Shown piece by piece: positions 47,759 through 58,000 of a DNA stretch of 64,000 nt. The number at the start of each line of letters is the position of its first letter. Position 1 is the first letter of the stretch. Source of the stretch: Mycobacterium shigaense. GTDB taxonomy: Bacteria > Actinomycetota > Actinomycetes > Mycobacteriales > Mycobacteriaceae. The DNA is taken from the NCBI RefSeq assembly GCF_002356315.1, contig NZ_AP018164.1, forward strand, positions 1,736,001 to 1,800,000, read 5' to 3'. The position numbers and the translations under genes were made by a program. The notes beneath the pieces are model-generated. The model saw only the letters and a program-made list of their open reading frames with translations, made no database searches and had not been told where the DNA came from.

Positions 47759-48115
47759 GGATGATTCCCCCTCAGTGGCGTACTGGCGTGAGCGCTGCAA
47801 CGCTCCTGGCAATCGATCGCGTCGATCGATCCAATGACACGGCGGGGCGGGGCCCTGCATTCTCAAAACCACTGGTTCCCGCCGTCTCGGACGTTATTCC
47901 CAGGCCACCGGCAGCTCAAACATGCGGTGCCGGAAAGCAAGTCGTGATCATCCGATGCCTGGGTGACCTGCGCAGACGGGTTGCGGCGTCGACCCGGACC
48001 GTCGAGCGGACACATAATGCACCCCGCCGGGGCGCGATTGTGTTGCGATGGGGCAGGATGTGAATGCCGTTCCGGAAAGGGCCGTCCGGGATCGCACTGT
48101 CATGCGAGGAGTCTG
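47759..48115. promoter_or_regulatory. CsbD/pyrH divergent intergenic region
   Basis: The 357 bp separate CsbD-like and pyrH genes. ATCGATCG-CGT-CGATCGAT (47812-47830) is an operator-like inverted repeat 54 bp before the CsbD-like start. GAGGAG before pyrH is its ribosome-binding site. No reliable promoter was recognised. Confidence 0.45.
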
Positions 48116-48907
48116 ATGACGCAGCCCGAGCCGAACAGCGCCAACGGGGCGCAGCCATCCTCCGGGAACCACCCAGAAGCGTCCGGCCAGCCGCCGAGCC
48201 GGGCCAAGTATTCGCGAGTGCTGCTCAAGCTCGGCGGCGAAATGTTCGGCGGCGGTCAGGTCGGACTGGACCCCGATGTCGTCGCCCAGGTGGCCCGGCA
48301 GATCGCCGAGGTAGTCCGCGACGGCGTCCAGGTCGCGGTGGTGATCGGCGGCGGCAACTTCTTCCGCGGCGCGCAGCTGCAGCAGCGCGGTATGGAGCGC
48401 ACCCGCTCGGACTATATGGGCATGCTCGGCACCGTCATGAACAGCCTTGCGCTGCAAGACTTTCTGCAGAAGGAAGGCATCGACACCCGGGTCCAGACCG
48501 CGATCACCATGGGCCAGGTCGCCGAGCCTTATATTCCGCTGCGCGCGGTTCGTCACCTGGAGAAGGGCCGGGTGGTGATCTTCGGGGCCGGCATGGGGTT
48601 GCCATATTTCTCCACGGATACCACCGCCGCCCAGCGGGCGCTGGAGATCGGCGCCGAGGTGGTGCTGATGGCCAAGGCGGTCGACGGCGTATTCACCGAG
48701 GATCCGCGCGAGAATCCCGATGCCGAACTGCTCACCGCGATCAGCCATCGGGAAGTCATCGATCGCGGCCTGCGAGTGGCCGATGCCACGGCGTTCAGCC
48801 TGTGCATGGACAATGGCATGCCGATCCTCGTGTTCAACCTGTTGACCAACGGCAATATCGCCCGCGCGGTTGCTGGTGAGAAGATCGGAACGCTGGTCAC
48901 CACCTGA
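48116..48907 (+). CDS. pyrH: Uridylate kinase PyrH
   Basis: The 263-residue enzyme has a disordered Pro/Gln-rich lead, then [49 protein letters not shown] and a C-terminal [17 protein letters not shown]. It phosphorylates UMP to UDP and feeds RNA and cell-wall precursor synthesis. ATG 48116 has GAGGAG upstream. frr and cdsA follow in the conserved pyrH-frr-cdsA order. Confidence 0.97.
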   Translation: MTQPEPNSANGAQPSSGNHPEASGQPPSRAKYSRVLLKLGGEMFGGGQVGLDPDVVAQVARQIAEVVRDGVQVAVVIGGGNFFRGAQLQQRGMERTRSDYMGMLGTVMNSLALQDFLQKEGIDTRVQTAITMGQVAEPYIPLRAVRHLEKGRVVIFGAGMGLPYFSTDTTAAQRALEIGAEVVLMAKAVDGVFTEDPRENPDAELLTAISHREVIDRGLRVADATAFSLCMDNGMPILVFNLLTNGNIARAVAGEKIGTLVTT

Positions 48908-48971
48908 GGGGAAGGCGCGGAAATGCGTGCCGCGACGATGCAGAGCGCAGCTATGAGGAGGAGAGGCACAG

Positions 48972-49529
48972 ATGATTGACGAGGCCCTCTTCGATGCCGA
49001 AGAGAAGATGGAAAAGGCCGTCACCGTCGCGCGGGACGACCTGTCCAACATTCGAACCGGCCGCGCCAACCCGGGCATGTTCTCCCGGATCGTGATCGAC
49101 TACTACGGCACCAACACCCCGATCACCCAGCTGGCCAGCATCAACGTCCCCGAAGCCCGCCTGGTGGTGATCAAGCCGTACGAAGCCAATCAGGTGAACG
49201 CGATCGAGAACGCGATCCGCAACTCCGACCTCGGTGTCAACCCCACCAACGACGGCACCCTGATCAGGGTGGCCGTACCGCAGCTCACCGAGGAGCGCCG
49301 CCGCGAGCTGGTCAAACAGGCCAAGAGCAAGGGCGAGGACGCCAAGGTCTCGGTGCGCAACATCCGCCGCAAGGCGATGGAGGAGCTGCACCGCATCCGC
49401 AAGGACGGCGAAGCGGGCGAGGACGAGGTCGGCCGCGCGGAGAAGGACCTGGACAAGACCACCCAGCAGTACGTCAACCAGATCGAAGAGCTCGTCAAGC
49501 ACAAAGAAGGCGAGCTGCTGGAGGTCTAG
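48972..49529 (+). CDS. frr: Ribosome recycling factor
   Basis: The 185-residue protein has the RRF signature [39 protein letters not shown], and the C-terminal coiled-coil KKGEDAK-like segment through [18 protein letters not shown]. It releases 70S ribosomes after termination with EF-G. AGGAGGAG lies just before the ATG. Confidence 0.98.
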   Translation: MIDEALFDAEEKMEKAVTVARDDLSNIRTGRANPGMFSRIVIDYYGTNTPITQLASINVPEARLVVIKPYEANQVNAIENAIRNSDLGVNPTNDGTLIRVAVPQLTEERRRELVKQAKSKGEDAKVSVRNIRRKAMEELHRIRKDGEAGEDEVGRAEKDLDKTTQQYVNQIEELVKHKEGELLEV

Positions 49530-49559
49530 CGGCCGCTCAGCAGCTATGTTTTCGGGTCA

Positions 49560-50474
49560 GTGGCAACCTCCGACGCCGGCACCGGCACCCAGTCCGACGA
49601 ATCGGCTCGTGGGGCCAAGAAGACATCGCGGGCGGGACGCGATCTGCCCGCCGCGATAGCGGTGGGCCTGTTCACCGGTGGCCTCGTCGTCGTGACGCTG
49701 CTGGTCGCGCCGCGGTACTGGGTGGTCCTGTGCGCGGGAGCGATCCTGGTCGCCAGCCACGAGGTGGTCCGGCGCCTGCGCGAAGCGGGCTACGTCATCC
49801 CGCTGATCCCGTTGCTGATCGGCGGGCAGGTCACCGTGTGGCTGACCTGGCCGTACGGTGCCCGGGGCGCGTTGGCCGGGTTCGGCGCCACCGTCGTGGT
49901 GTGCATGTTCTGGCGGTTGTTCATGCACGACGAAAGCCGGCACCACGATCCGGCGGCCGGTCCGCCGCCGCCGTCGAACTACCTGCGCGACGCGTCGGCG
50001 ACCATCTTCCTGACCGCGTGGGTCCCGCTGTTCGCCTCGTTCGCCGCGTTGCTGGTCTATCACCCGCAGGAGGGCGCGGCGCGGGTTTTCTGCCTGATGA
50101 TGACCGTCGTCGCCTCCGACGTGGGCGGGTACACGTTCGGTGTGTTGTTCGGCAAGCACCTGATGGTTCCGATGATCAGCCCCAAGAAGTCCTGGGAGGG
50201 TCTGGCCGGATCGCTGCTCTGCGGGATCACCTCGGCGTTGCTGATCGCCACCTTTTTGGCCCGCCGGCCCCCGTGGGAGGGTGTCGTGCTGGGCGTCGTG
50301 CTGGTGCTGACGTGCTCGCTCGGCGATCTGGTGGAATCTCAGGTCAAGCGCGACCTCGGCATCAAGGACATGGGCCGGCTACTGCCCGGCCACGGCGGTC
50401 TGATGGACCGGCTGGACGGGGTGCTTCCGTCGGCGGTCGCGGCCTGGACGCTGTTCACCTTGCTGCCCGCCTGA
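49560..50474 (+). CDS. cdsA: Phosphatidate cytidylyltransferase CdsA
   Basis: The 304-residue membrane enzyme has several hydrophobic helices and the CdsA motif VESQVKRDLGIKDMGRLLPG with the HGGLMDRLDG end, both intact. It makes CDP-diacylglycerol for phosphatidylinositol and cardiolipin synthesis. The start is GTG 49560, 30 bp after frr; an upstream basic segment (residues 1-30) is hydrophilic. Confidence 0.95.
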   Translation: MATSDAGTGTQSDESARGAKKTSRAGRDLPAAIAVGLFTGGLVVVTLLVAPRYWVVLCAGAILVASHEVVRRLREAGYVIPLIPLLIGGQVTVWLTWPYGARGALAGFGATVVVCMFWRLFMHDESRHHDPAAGPPPPSNYLRDASATIFLTAWVPLFASFAALLVYHPQEGAARVFCLMMTVVASDVGGYTFGVLFGKHLMVPMISPKKSWEGLAGSLLCGITSALLIATFLARRPPWEGVVLGVVLVLTCSLGDLVESQVKRDLGIKDMGRLLPGHGGLMDRLDGVLPSAVAAWTLFTLLPA

Positions 50475-50492
50475 CACCGCCATACTGGACAC

Positions 50493-51599
50493 GTGATGGT
50501 CGGAGAATTGGTGTTCGATGCGCCGCGCCGCGGTCTGCCGCCGCGGCATCTGGCCGACCTCGACGAGGCGGGGCGCGCGTCGGCCGTCGCCGAACTCGGG
50601 TTGCCGCCGTTTCGGGCCAAGCAGCTCGCGCAGCAGTACTACGGCCGGTTGATCGCCGATCCGCGGCAGATGACCGACCTTCCGGCCGGCGTGCGCGATG
50701 CGGTCGCCGAGACGATGTTCCCGAATCTGCTCACGGCGGCCACCGAGATCACCTGCGACGCCGGCCGGACGCGGAAGACGTTGTGGCGCGCCGTCAACGA
50801 CCCTGCCGGCACCACGTTCGAATCGGTGCTGATGCGCTACCCGCAGCGCAACACCGTGTGCATCTCGTCGCAGGCCGGCTGCGGGATGGCGTGTCCGTTC
50901 TGCGCCACCGGGCAGGGCGGCCTGACCCGCAACCTGTCGACCGCCGAGATCGTCGAACAGGTGCGAGCCGCCGCCGTCGCGGTCCGCGACGAATTCTCCG
51001 ACCGGCTGTCCAACGTCGTCTTCATGGGGATGGGGGAGCCGCTGGCCAACTACGCGAGGGTGCTGGCCGCGGTGCGGCGCATCACCGAGGCTCCGCCGCA
51101 CGGTTTCGGGATCTCGGCCCGCGCCGTCACGGTGTCGACGGTGGGTCTGGCGCCGGCGATCCGCAAGCTCGCCGACGAGCGGCTCGGGGTGACGTTGGCG
51201 CTGTCGCTGCATGCCCCCGACGACGAGCTGCGCGACACGCTGGTCCCGGTCAACAACCGCTGGAAGATCAGCGAGGCCCTGGACGCGGCCCGATACTACG
51301 GCGACGTCACGGGCAGGCGGGTCTCCGTCGAGTATGCCTTGATCCGGGACGTCAACGACCAGCCGTGGCGAGCCGACCTACTGGGCGAGCGGCTGCACGG
51401 CGCGCTGGGGCCGCTGGTGCACGTGAACCTGATTCCGCTCAACCCGACGCCGGGCAGCGATTGGGACGCCAGCCCGAAGCCGGTCGAGAAGGAGTTCGTC
51501 CGGCGGGTTCGCGCCAAAGGCGTCTCCTGCACGGTTCGCGACACCCGCGGGCGGGAAATCAGTGCTGCGTGCGGGCAGCTGGCGGCCGAAGGCAAGTGA
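50493..51599 (+). CDS. rlmN: Dual-specificity rRNA/tRNA methyltransferase RlmN
   Basis: The 368-residue radical SAM protein has [18 protein letters not shown] (CxxxCxxC cluster), [38 protein letters not shown], and the methylated Cys in the last part ([20 protein letters not shown]). It makes m2A2503 in 23S rRNA and m2A37 in tRNAs. The start GTG 50493 or ATG 50496. In M. tuberculosis the corresponding locus is annotated, as I recall, as two shorter genes; here it is intact. Confidence 0.95.
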   Translation: MMVGELVFDAPRRGLPPRHLADLDEAGRASAVAELGLPPFRAKQLAQQYYGRLIADPRQMTDLPAGVRDAVAETMFPNLLTAATEITCDAGRTRKTLWRAVNDPAGTTFESVLMRYPQRNTVCISSQAGCGMACPFCATGQGGLTRNLSTAEIVEQVRAAAVAVRDEFSDRLSNVVFMGMGEPLANYARVLAAVRRITEAPPHGFGISARAVTVSTVGLAPAIRKLADERLGVTLALSLHAPDDELRDTLVPVNNRWKISEALDAARYYGDVTGRRVSVEYALIRDVNDQPWRADLLGERLHGALGPLVHVNLIPLNPTPGSDWDASPKPVEKEFVRRVRAKGVSCTVRDTRGREISAACGQLAAEGK

Positions 51600-51654
51600 A
51601 CCGCGGCGGCGGGCGGCACGTCGTAGCAGACAAGACCAGCAGAGAAGGAACGCC

Positions 51655-52161
51655 ATGATGAATCGCCTGTTGTCGCCCATGCGGCTGATAGCCGCCGCCC
51701 TCTTCGCCGCCGCCCTGATCCTCGGGCTGGCCGCTCCGCCGCCCGCCCAGGCCGCCGACGAACGCCTGAATTTCACCGGGACCACGCTGTCCGGGGCGCC
51801 GTTCAACGGCGCCAGCCTGCAGGGCAAGCCGGCGGTGCTGTGGTTCTGGGCGCCGTTCTGCCCGTTCTGCAACGCCGAGGCGCCCGGCGTCGCCCAGGTG
51901 GCGGCCGCCAATCCCGGCGTGGCCTTCGTCGGCATCGCCGGGCATTCGAGTGTGGGAGACGAGCAAGCTTTCGTCTCCAAGTACGGGCTGAACTTCACCA
52001 ACCTCAACGACGCCGACGGCTCGATCTGGGCCCGCTACAACGTGCCGTGGCAGCCGGCGTACGTGTTCTATCGGGCGGACGGCAGCTCGACCTTCGTCAA
52101 CAACCCCACCTCGGCCATGTCCCAGCAGGATCTGGCCGGCCGGGTGGCCGCGCTGAAGTGA
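51655..52161 (+). CDS. mpt53: Secreted thioredoxin-like protein MPT53 (DsbE type)
   Basis: The 168-residue precursor has a signal peptide (MMNRLLSPMRLIAAALFAAA, processed after about 37) and a thioredoxin domain with FWAPFCPFCNAEAPG (CPFC active site) and the cis-Pro VPWQPAYVF. It oxidises or isomerises disulfides in exported proteins. It corresponds to Rv2878c and overlaps ccdA (GTGA), its likely electron partner. AGAAGGAACG precedes the ATG. Confidence 0.93.
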   Translation: MMNRLLSPMRLIAAALFAAALILGLAAPPPAQAADERLNFTGTTLSGAPFNGASLQGKPAVLWFWAPFCPFCNAEAPGVAQVAAANPGVAFVGIAGHSSVGDEQAFVSKYGLNFTNLNDADGSIWARYNVPWQPAYVFYRADGSSTFVNNPTSAMSQQDLAGRVAALK

Positions 52162-53024
52162 ACCAGGGCCTCGTCGGCCTGGCGTTCGCCGCCGGGCTGG
52201 TGGCCGCTCTGAATCCCTGCGGCTTCGCGATGTTGCCGGCCTACCTGCTGCTGGTGGTCCGCGGGGAGCGGGAGGGCAGCGCGCTGGGCGGCGTCGGGCG
52301 TGCCTTGGCGGCCACCGCGGGGATGGCGCTGGGCTTTCTGACGGTGTTCGGTGTGTTCGGCGCGCTGACGATCTCGGCGGCCGGCGTGGTGCAGCGGTAT
52401 CTGCCCTACGCGACGGCCGCGATCGGCATCGTGCTCGTCGCACTCGGCGCTTGGTTGGTCGCGGGTAGGGAGTTGGCCGCGCTCACGCCTCGCTCGCTGG
52501 GCCCGCGGTGGGCGCCGAAGGCCGGGCAGCGCTCACGGATCCTCGGCATGTACTCCTACGGCGTCAGCTATGCCATCGCCTCGCTGTCCTGCACCATCGC
52601 GCCGTTCCTGGCGGTCACCGCGGCGGGCTTTCGCGGCGGATCGGTCGCCGGCGGCGTGCTGATCTACCTCGCCTACGTCGCGGGCCTGACCCTGGTGGTC
52701 GGCGTGCTGGCCATGGCCGCGGTGACGGCGAGCTCCGCGCTCACCGACCGGCTGCGCCGGGTCTTGCCGCTGGTGAACCGAATCGGCGGCCTCCTGCTGA
52801 TCGTGGTCGGACTGTATGTGGGCTACTACGGCCTCTACGAGCTGCGCCTGCTGTACGCCGACGCCGATCCGCAAGACGCGGTGATCTCCGCGGCCGGGCG
52901 GCTGCAAGGCCCGCTGGCGGGCTGGGTGCACCAGCACGGCCTCTGGCCGTGGATCGCCGCGCTGGCGGTGCTGGTGATCGCCGCGCTCGCGGCGGCCCGG
53001 CGGCGACGCACCCGGGCGCGGTGA
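52158..53024 (+). CDS. ccdA: CcdA-type thiol-disulfide membrane transporter
   Basis: The 288-residue protein has six or more hydrophobic helices and two buried cysteines in NPCGFAMLPAYLLL and SLSCTIAPFLAV, the CcdA/DsbD beta-domain signature. It passes electrons across the membrane to periplasmic thiol proteins, here most simply MPT53, whose gene it overlaps. It corresponds to Rv2877c. The start GTG 52158. The last helix is followed by a short Arg-rich tail. Confidence 0.9.
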   Translation: MNQGLVGLAFAAGLVAALNPCGFAMLPAYLLLVVRGEREGSALGGVGRALAATAGMALGFLTVFGVFGALTISAAGVVQRYLPYATAAIGIVLVALGAWLVAGRELAALTPRSLGPRWAPKAGQRSRILGMYSYGVSYAIASLSCTIAPFLAVTAAGFRGGSVAGGVLIYLAYVAGLTLVVGVLAMAAVTASSALTDRLRRVLPLVNRIGGLLLIVVGLYVGYYGLYELRLLYADADPQDAVISAAGRLQGPLAGWVHQHGLWPWIAALAVLVIAALAAARRRRTRAR

Positions 53025-53046
53025 CGAACCGGAGGGTTACGGCGCG

Positions 53047-53301
53047 TTACTTGAGCCAGCCGCGCCGGCGGCCCCACCAGTCGCGAACCAGAATCGCGAG
53101 GGCGAGCAGGGCGAAGCCGATCAGGTAGGCGTTTTCGACGTGGCCGATGTGGTTACCGCGCAGCATCGCCAGCAGGAAGATGATGATGAACACGCCGAGC
53201 CCGTGCCAGGTGCGGATGTTGATCTTGCTCCAGCCCCACGCGGCGGACGGCACCTCGGCGGGATCGACGCCGTTGTAGTGATCGACCTCGGTACTGGCCA
53301 C
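53047..53301 (-). CDS. Small membrane protein (DUF2631-like)
   Basis: The 84-residue protein (Rv2876 type) starts MASTEVDHYNGVDPAEVP and has two membrane helices (WHGLGVFIIIFLLAML and NAYLIGFALLALAILV) joined by RGNHIGH, ending in an Arg-rich tail (RRRGWLK). GTG 53301 has GAAGGGA upstream. Function is not known. It faces the ccdA gene convergently. Confidence 0.8.
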   Translation of the reverse strand: MASTEVDHYNGVDPAEVPSAAWGWSKINIRTWHGLGVFIIIFLLAMLRGNHIGHVENAYLIGFALLALAILVRDWWGRRRGWLK

Positions 53302-53442
53302 GGCGCGTCCCTTCGAATCGGATTGGCTTCCGGTCAAGATTCTGGCATACGCACCGCGCTGGTACCCGGCCCAGGCGCGGGTTGGTGGTCGACCCTGGGA
53401 ATCAGGGCCGACCACCAGCCTCGGCCGGCCTGCGCCACCGGC

Positions 53443-54105
53443 TTACGAGGGCGGCATCAAGACCGTGTCGATCATGTACACGGTCGCGTTCGCGGTGTGC
53501 ACCCCGCCGCACACCAGCCCCGCATCGTTGACCTTGAGGTCATTTCCTTGACCGGCCACCGTCACTGTGGCGCCCTGCAGGGTCGCCGGGGTGCCGTCGA
53601 CCTTGGCCGGACTGAGCTGACCTTGCACGACGTGGTAGCTCAGGATGCTTTTGAGCAGTACGGAGTCCGTCTTGAGTTTGTCCAGGGTGGCCGCCGGTAG
53701 CTTGTCGAATGCCGCGTTGGTCGGCGCAAACACCGTGTATTGCCCGTTGTTGAGAGTGTCGACGAGATTGACGTTCGGGTTCAACTTGCCCGACAAGGCC
53801 GCGGTCAGGGTGCTCAGCATCGGGTTGTTCGACGCCGCCGCCGCGACCGGGTGCTGCGCCATGCCGGCCACCGACCCGGGACCCGTGGGGTTTTGCGAGG
53901 CATACGCCGAGCACCCGGACCCGATCAGGCCGGCCGCCGGGTCGGCCGTCGCGGTCATCATGGCGGAGGACGCCGTGCCGGCAGGGGGTGCGGTGCTGGG
54001 GGTGCTCTGAGCCGTGGGCTTGTTGCTCGAACACCCGGCGATGCCCGTGATGACAATCGCTACGAGACCCGCAGCCGCGAGCGTTTTGGCGTGAACGTTC
54101 ATCAT
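53443..54105 (-). CDS. mpt83: MPT83-type lipoprotein with fasciclin domain
   Basis: The 220-residue precursor has a lipobox (VITGIAGC), a Thr/Pro-rich linker, and one FAS1 domain with [46 protein letters not shown] and [16 protein letters not shown]. It is exported, lipidated and surface exposed; FAS1 proteins bind ligands or cells. Length and sequence match MPT83 (Rv2873). Start at 54105 (MMNVHAK). In M. tuberculosis mpt83 is near dipZ and mpt70; here it lies between a small membrane protein and dxr without them. Confidence 0.93.
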   Translation of the reverse strand: MMNVHAKTLAAAGLVAIVITGIAGCSSNKPTAQSTPSTAPPAGTASSAMMTATADPAAGLIGSGCSAYASQNPTGPGSVAGMAQHPVAAAASNNPMLSTLTAALSGKLNPNVNLVDTLNNGQYTVFAPTNAAFDKLPAATLDKLKTDSVLLKSILSYHVVQGQLSPAKVDGTPATLQGATVTVAGQGNDLKVNDAGLVCGGVHTANATVYMIDTVLMPPS

Positions 54106-54277
54106 TGAATTTCGCTTCCTTTGCTCGGCGCGGCCTACCGCCGCCCTCCCGGTTGACACGATTGATTCGGAGTCGCGCCGGTCCTGGATGGGTTCGAAAT
54201 CCGTTCGCGGTGCGCGCCACCGGAAAGCGCTACGGGCGGACTACGAACACGGGGCGCCGAAACGGCACAATGAGGGG

Positions 54278-55474
54278 GTGACCCGCCCGACGACCACCGA
54301 TCCCGGCGCGCGCCTGCGCGTCCTGGTGCTGGGCAGCACCGGTTCCATCGGCACCCAGGCGCTGGAGGTCATCGCCGACAACCCCGACCGCTTCGAGGTG
54401 GTCGGGCTGGCGGCCGGCGGGGCAAACCCCGAGACGCTGCGACGCCAGCGCGCCGAGACGGGCGTGACCAACATCGCCGTGCCCGACGAGCGCGCCGCGC
54501 AGCACATCGGTGACGTCCCCTACCGCGGTCCCGACGCCGTCACCCGGCTGGTCGAGGAGACCGAGGCCGACGTCGTCCTCAACGCACTGGTCGGGGCCCT
54601 GGGCCTGCGGCCGACGCTGGCCGCCCTGCAGACGGGTGCCCGGCTGGCGCTGGCCAACAAGGAATCGTTGGTTGCCGGCGGTCCGCTGGTGCTGCAGGCG
54701 GCGCGGCCAGGCCAGATCGTGCCCGTCGACTCCGAGCACTCCGCGCTGGCCCAGTGCCTGCGCGGCGGGGCGCCCGACGAGGTCGCCAAGCTGGTGCTGA
54801 CCGCCTCCGGCGGGCCGTTCCGCGGCTGGTCCGCCACCGACCTGGAGGCCGTCACGCCCGAGCAAGCCGGCGCCCACCCGACCTGGTCGATGGGACCGAT
54901 GAACACGCTGAACTCGGCGTCGCTGGTCAACAAGGGGCTCGAGCTCATCGAGACGCATCTGCTGTTCGGCATTGCCTACGACCGCATCGACGTCGTGGTG
55001 CACCCGCAGTCGATTGTTCATTCGATGGTCACGTTCGTCGACGGTTCGACGATCGCGCAGGCCAGCCCCCCGGACATGAAGCTGCCGATCTCGCTGGCGC
55101 TGGGCTGGCCCCGGCGGGTGGCCGGCGCGGCCGCCTCCTGCGACTTCAGCACCGCCTCTAGCTGGGAATTCGAACCGCTCGACGCCGAGGTTTTCCCCGC
55201 GGTGGAGCTGGCCCGGTATGCCGGGGAGACCGGCGGCTGCCTGACGGCGGTCTACAACGCCGCCAACGAGGAGGCGGCCGCCGCGTTCCTGCAGGGGCGG
55301 ATCACGTTCGGCGCCATTGTCAGAACAATCGCCGACGTGCTGCACGCCGCGGACAAATGGGCGCCGCAATTGGGGGAAGTACCCGCTACCGTGGATGACG
55401 TACTAGACGCGCAGCGCTGGGCGCGTGAGCGAGCACAACACGTCGTGCGAGCCGCGAGCCCCGCAGGAGTCTGA
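54278..55474 (+). CDS. dxr: 1-deoxy-D-xylulose 5-phosphate reductoisomerase
   Basis: The 398-residue enzyme has the NADPH motif [65 protein letters not shown] and the late [12 protein letters not shown]. It makes MEP from DXP in the isoprenoid pathway. GTG 54278 with GAGGGG upstream was used. It precedes rip1 and ispG, so two MEP-pathway genes flank the protease. Confidence 0.96.
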   Translation: MTRPTTTDPGARLRVLVLGSTGSIGTQALEVIADNPDRFEVVGLAAGGANPETLRRQRAETGVTNIAVPDERAAQHIGDVPYRGPDAVTRLVEETEADVVLNALVGALGLRPTLAALQTGARLALANKESLVAGGPLVLQAARPGQIVPVDSEHSALAQCLRGGAPDEVAKLVLTASGGPFRGWSATDLEAVTPEQAGAHPTWSMGPMNTLNSASLVNKGLELIETHLLFGIAYDRIDVVVHPQSIVHSMVTFVDGSTIAQASPPDMKLPISLALGWPRRVAGAAASCDFSTASSWEFEPLDAEVFPAVELARYAGETGGCLTAVYNAANEEAAAAFLQGRITFGAIVRTIADVLHAADKWAPQLGEVPATVDDVLDAQRWARERAQHVVRAASPAGV

Positions 55475-55526
55475 AGCAGGGCTCCGCACACGGTTTGAGA
55501 AGGTCTCAGAAAGGTCCTGGCGCCTC

Positions 55527-56747
55527 ATGTTTGCTATCGGCATTGCGCTGTTCGCGCTCGCCATCCTCATCTCGGTGGCGCTGCATGAGTGCGGGCACAT
55601 GTGGGTCGCCCGCGCGACCGGCATGAAGGTGCGCCGCTATTTCGTCGGCTTCGGACCTACGCTGTGGTCCACCCGGCGCGGTGAGACGCAATACGGGCTC
55701 AAGGCCATCCCGCTGGGCGGGTTCTGCGACATCGCCGGGATGACGCCCGTCGAGGACCTGGCACCCGACGAGGGCGAGCGGGCCATGTACAAGCAGAAGA
55801 CCTGGAAGCGGGTCGCGGTGCTGTTCGCCGGCCCGGGCATGAACTTCGTCATCTGCCTGGTGCTGCTCTACGCCATCGCGCTGATCTGGGGCCTGCCCAA
55901 CCTGCACCCGCCGACCCAGGCCGTCATCGGCGAAACCGCCTGCGCCCCAGCCGAAATCGCCCCCGGAAAGTTCGGTACCTGCGCCGGGCCGGGACCGGCC
56001 GCGCTGGCCGGAATTCGCGCCGGCGACGTCGTCGTCAAGGTCGGGGGCACCCCGGTGTCCACCTTCGAGGACATGGCCGCCGCCGTGCGGAAGGCGCACG
56101 GCATCATCCCGATCGTCGTCCAACGCAACGGCAACCCGGTCACCACCTACGTCGACGTCACGCCCGTCCAGCGCTACGGCGTCAGTGGCGCCAATGGGCA
56201 GGGCGGCCCGAACCAGCCGTCCACGGTCGGCGCCATCGGGGTGGCCCCCGTCCATCTCGCCCCCACCCGCTACGGCGTGCTGTCGGCCATCCCGGCCACC
56301 GTCGCCTTCAGCGGCGAGCTGACCGTCGAGGTGGGCAAGGCGCTGGTCGCGATCCCGTCGAAGGTCGGCGCGCTGGTGCACGCCATCGGGGGCGGGCAGC
56401 GTGATCCGCAGACACCGATCAGCGTGGTGGGGGCCAGCATCATCGGCGGCGACACCGTCGACCACGGGCTGTGGGTGGCGTTCTGGTTCTTCCTGGCCCA
56501 GTTGAACCTCATCCTGGGGGCGATCAACCTGGTGCCGCTGCTGCCGTTCGACGGCGGCCACATCGCGATCGCGGTGTTCGAGAAGATCCGCAACGTCATC
56601 CGGTCCACCCGGGGCCTGGTCGCCGCGGCGCCGGTGAACTACCTCAAGCTGATGCCGGCGACCTACGTGGTCCTGGTGTTCGTGGTCGGGTACATGCTGC
56701 TGACGGTGACCGCCGATCTGGTGAACCCGATCCGGCTCTTCCAGTAA
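55527..56747 (+). CDS. rip1: Site-2 intramembrane metalloprotease Rip1 (RseP)
   Basis: The 406-residue membrane protein starts [20 protein letters not shown] with HECGH (zinc His and Glu) in the first helix, then [16 protein letters not shown], a PDZ domain with [19 protein letters not shown], and [19 protein letters not shown] with the Asp ligand in the last part. It cleaves anti-sigma factors (RsdA, RskA, RslA) and PBP3 in mycobacteria. The start 55527 is preferred to 55425, because the family begins directly with the first membrane helix. Confidence 0.95.
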   Translation: MFAIGIALFALAILISVALHECGHMWVARATGMKVRRYFVGFGPTLWSTRRGETQYGLKAIPLGGFCDIAGMTPVEDLAPDEGERAMYKQKTWKRVAVLFAGPGMNFVICLVLLYAIALIWGLPNLHPPTQAVIGETACAPAEIAPGKFGTCAGPGPAALAGIRAGDVVVKVGGTPVSTFEDMAAAVRKAHGIIPIVVQRNGNPVTTYVDVTPVQRYGVSGANGQGGPNQPSTVGAIGVAPVHLAPTRYGVLSAIPATVAFSGELTVEVGKALVAIPSKVGALVHAIGGGQRDPQTPISVVGASIIGGDTVDHGLWVAFWFFLAQLNLILGAINLVPLLPFDGGHIAIAVFEKIRNVIRSTRGLVAAAPVNYLKLMPATYVVLVFVVGYMLLTVTADLVNPIRLFQ

Positions 56748-56766
56748 ACGATCGAAAGGGGGAACA

Positions 56767-57945
56767 GTGACGATTGGCTTGGGCATGCCGGAGGCACCCG
56801 CGCCCACGCTTGCCCCCCGGCGCACCACCCGCCAACTGATGGTCCGCGACGTGGGGGTCGGCAGTGACCATCCCATCTCGGTGCAGTCGATGTGCACCAC
56901 CAAGACCCACGACGTCAACTCGACGCTGCAGCAGATCGCGGAGCTCACCGCGGCCGGCTGCGACATCGTCCGGGTGGCCTGCCCGCGCCAGGAGGACGCC
57001 GACGCGCTGGCCGAGATCGCCCGGCACAGCCAGATCCCGGTGATCGCCGACATCCACTTCCAGCCGAAGTACATCTTCGCCGCGATCAACGCCGGCTGCG
57101 CCGCGGTGCGGGTGAATCCGGGCAACATCAAGGAGTTCGACGGCCGGGTCGGCGAGGTGGCCAAGGCCGCGGCCGCCGCGGGCATCCCGATCCGCATCGG
57201 CGTCAACGCCGGGTCGCTGGACAAGCGGTTCATGGAGAAGTACGGCAAGGCCACGCCCGAGGCACTGGTCGAGTCGGCGTTGTGGGAGGCCTCGCTGTTC
57301 GAGGAGCACGGTTTCGGCGACATCAAGATCAGCGTCAAGCACAACGACCCCGTCGTGATGGTCGCCGCCTACGAGCAGCTGGCCGCCCGGTGCGACTACC
57401 CGCTGCACCTCGGCGTCACCGAGGCCGGGCCCGCGTTCCAGGGCACCATCAAGTCCGCGGTCGCCTTCGGCGCGCTGCTGAGCCGCGGCATCGGCGACAC
57501 CATCCGGGTGTCGCTGTCGGCGCCGCCGGTCGAGGAAGTCAAGGTCGGCATCCAGATCCTCGAATCGCTGAACCTGCGGCCGCGCGGGCTCGAGATCGTG
57601 TCCTGCCCGTCGTGCGGGCGTGCGCAGGTCGACGTCTACACCCTGGCCAACGCCGTCTCCGCGGGGCTGGACGGCCTCGACGTGCCGCTGCGGGTCGCCG
57701 TGATGGGCTGCGTCGTCAACGGACCCGGCGAGGCCCGCGAGGCCGACCTGGGCGTCGCGTCCGGAAACGGCAAGGGCCAGATCTTCGTGCGCGGCGAGGT
57801 CATCAAGACCGTGCCCGAGGCTCAGATCGTGGAGACGCTGATCGAAGAGGCTCAGCGGCTCGCCGCTGAAATGGGCATGGCGATGGACAGCGATCACGGT
57901 CCTGAAACAACAGCGAGCGGTTCGCCGATTGTGACCGTAAGCTGA
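56767..57945 (+). CDS. ispG: (E)-4-hydroxy-3-methylbut-2-enyl-diphosphate synthase IspG
   Basis: The 392-residue enzyme has [45 protein letters not shown] and the 4Fe-4S Cys region [13 protein letters not shown] with [15 protein letters not shown]. It converts MEcPP to HMBPP in the MEP pathway. The start GTG 56767 with AAAGGGGG upstream. It follows rip1 by 19 bp, within the conserved dxr-rip1-ispG cluster. Confidence 0.96.
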   Translation: MTIGLGMPEAPAPTLAPRRTTRQLMVRDVGVGSDHPISVQSMCTTKTHDVNSTLQQIAELTAAGCDIVRVACPRQEDADALAEIARHSQIPVIADIHFQPKYIFAAINAGCAAVRVNPGNIKEFDGRVGEVAKAAAAAGIPIRIGVNAGSLDKRFMEKYGKATPEALVESALWEASLFEEHGFGDIKISVKHNDPVVMVAAYEQLAARCDYPLHLGVTEAGPAFQGTIKSAVAFGALLSRGIGDTIRVSLSAPPVEEVKVGIQILESLNLRPRGLEIVSCPSCGRAQVDVYTLANAVSAGLDGLDVPLRVAVMGCVVNGPGEAREADLGVASGNGKGQIFVRGEVIKTVPEAQIVETLIEEAQRLAAEMGMAMDSDHGPETTASGSPIVTVS

Positions 57946-58000
57946 TGATTGCCGGTTCGCTGCTGCGGGCCTTCGAGTCACCCCACAGAGAGTTCGCCCC

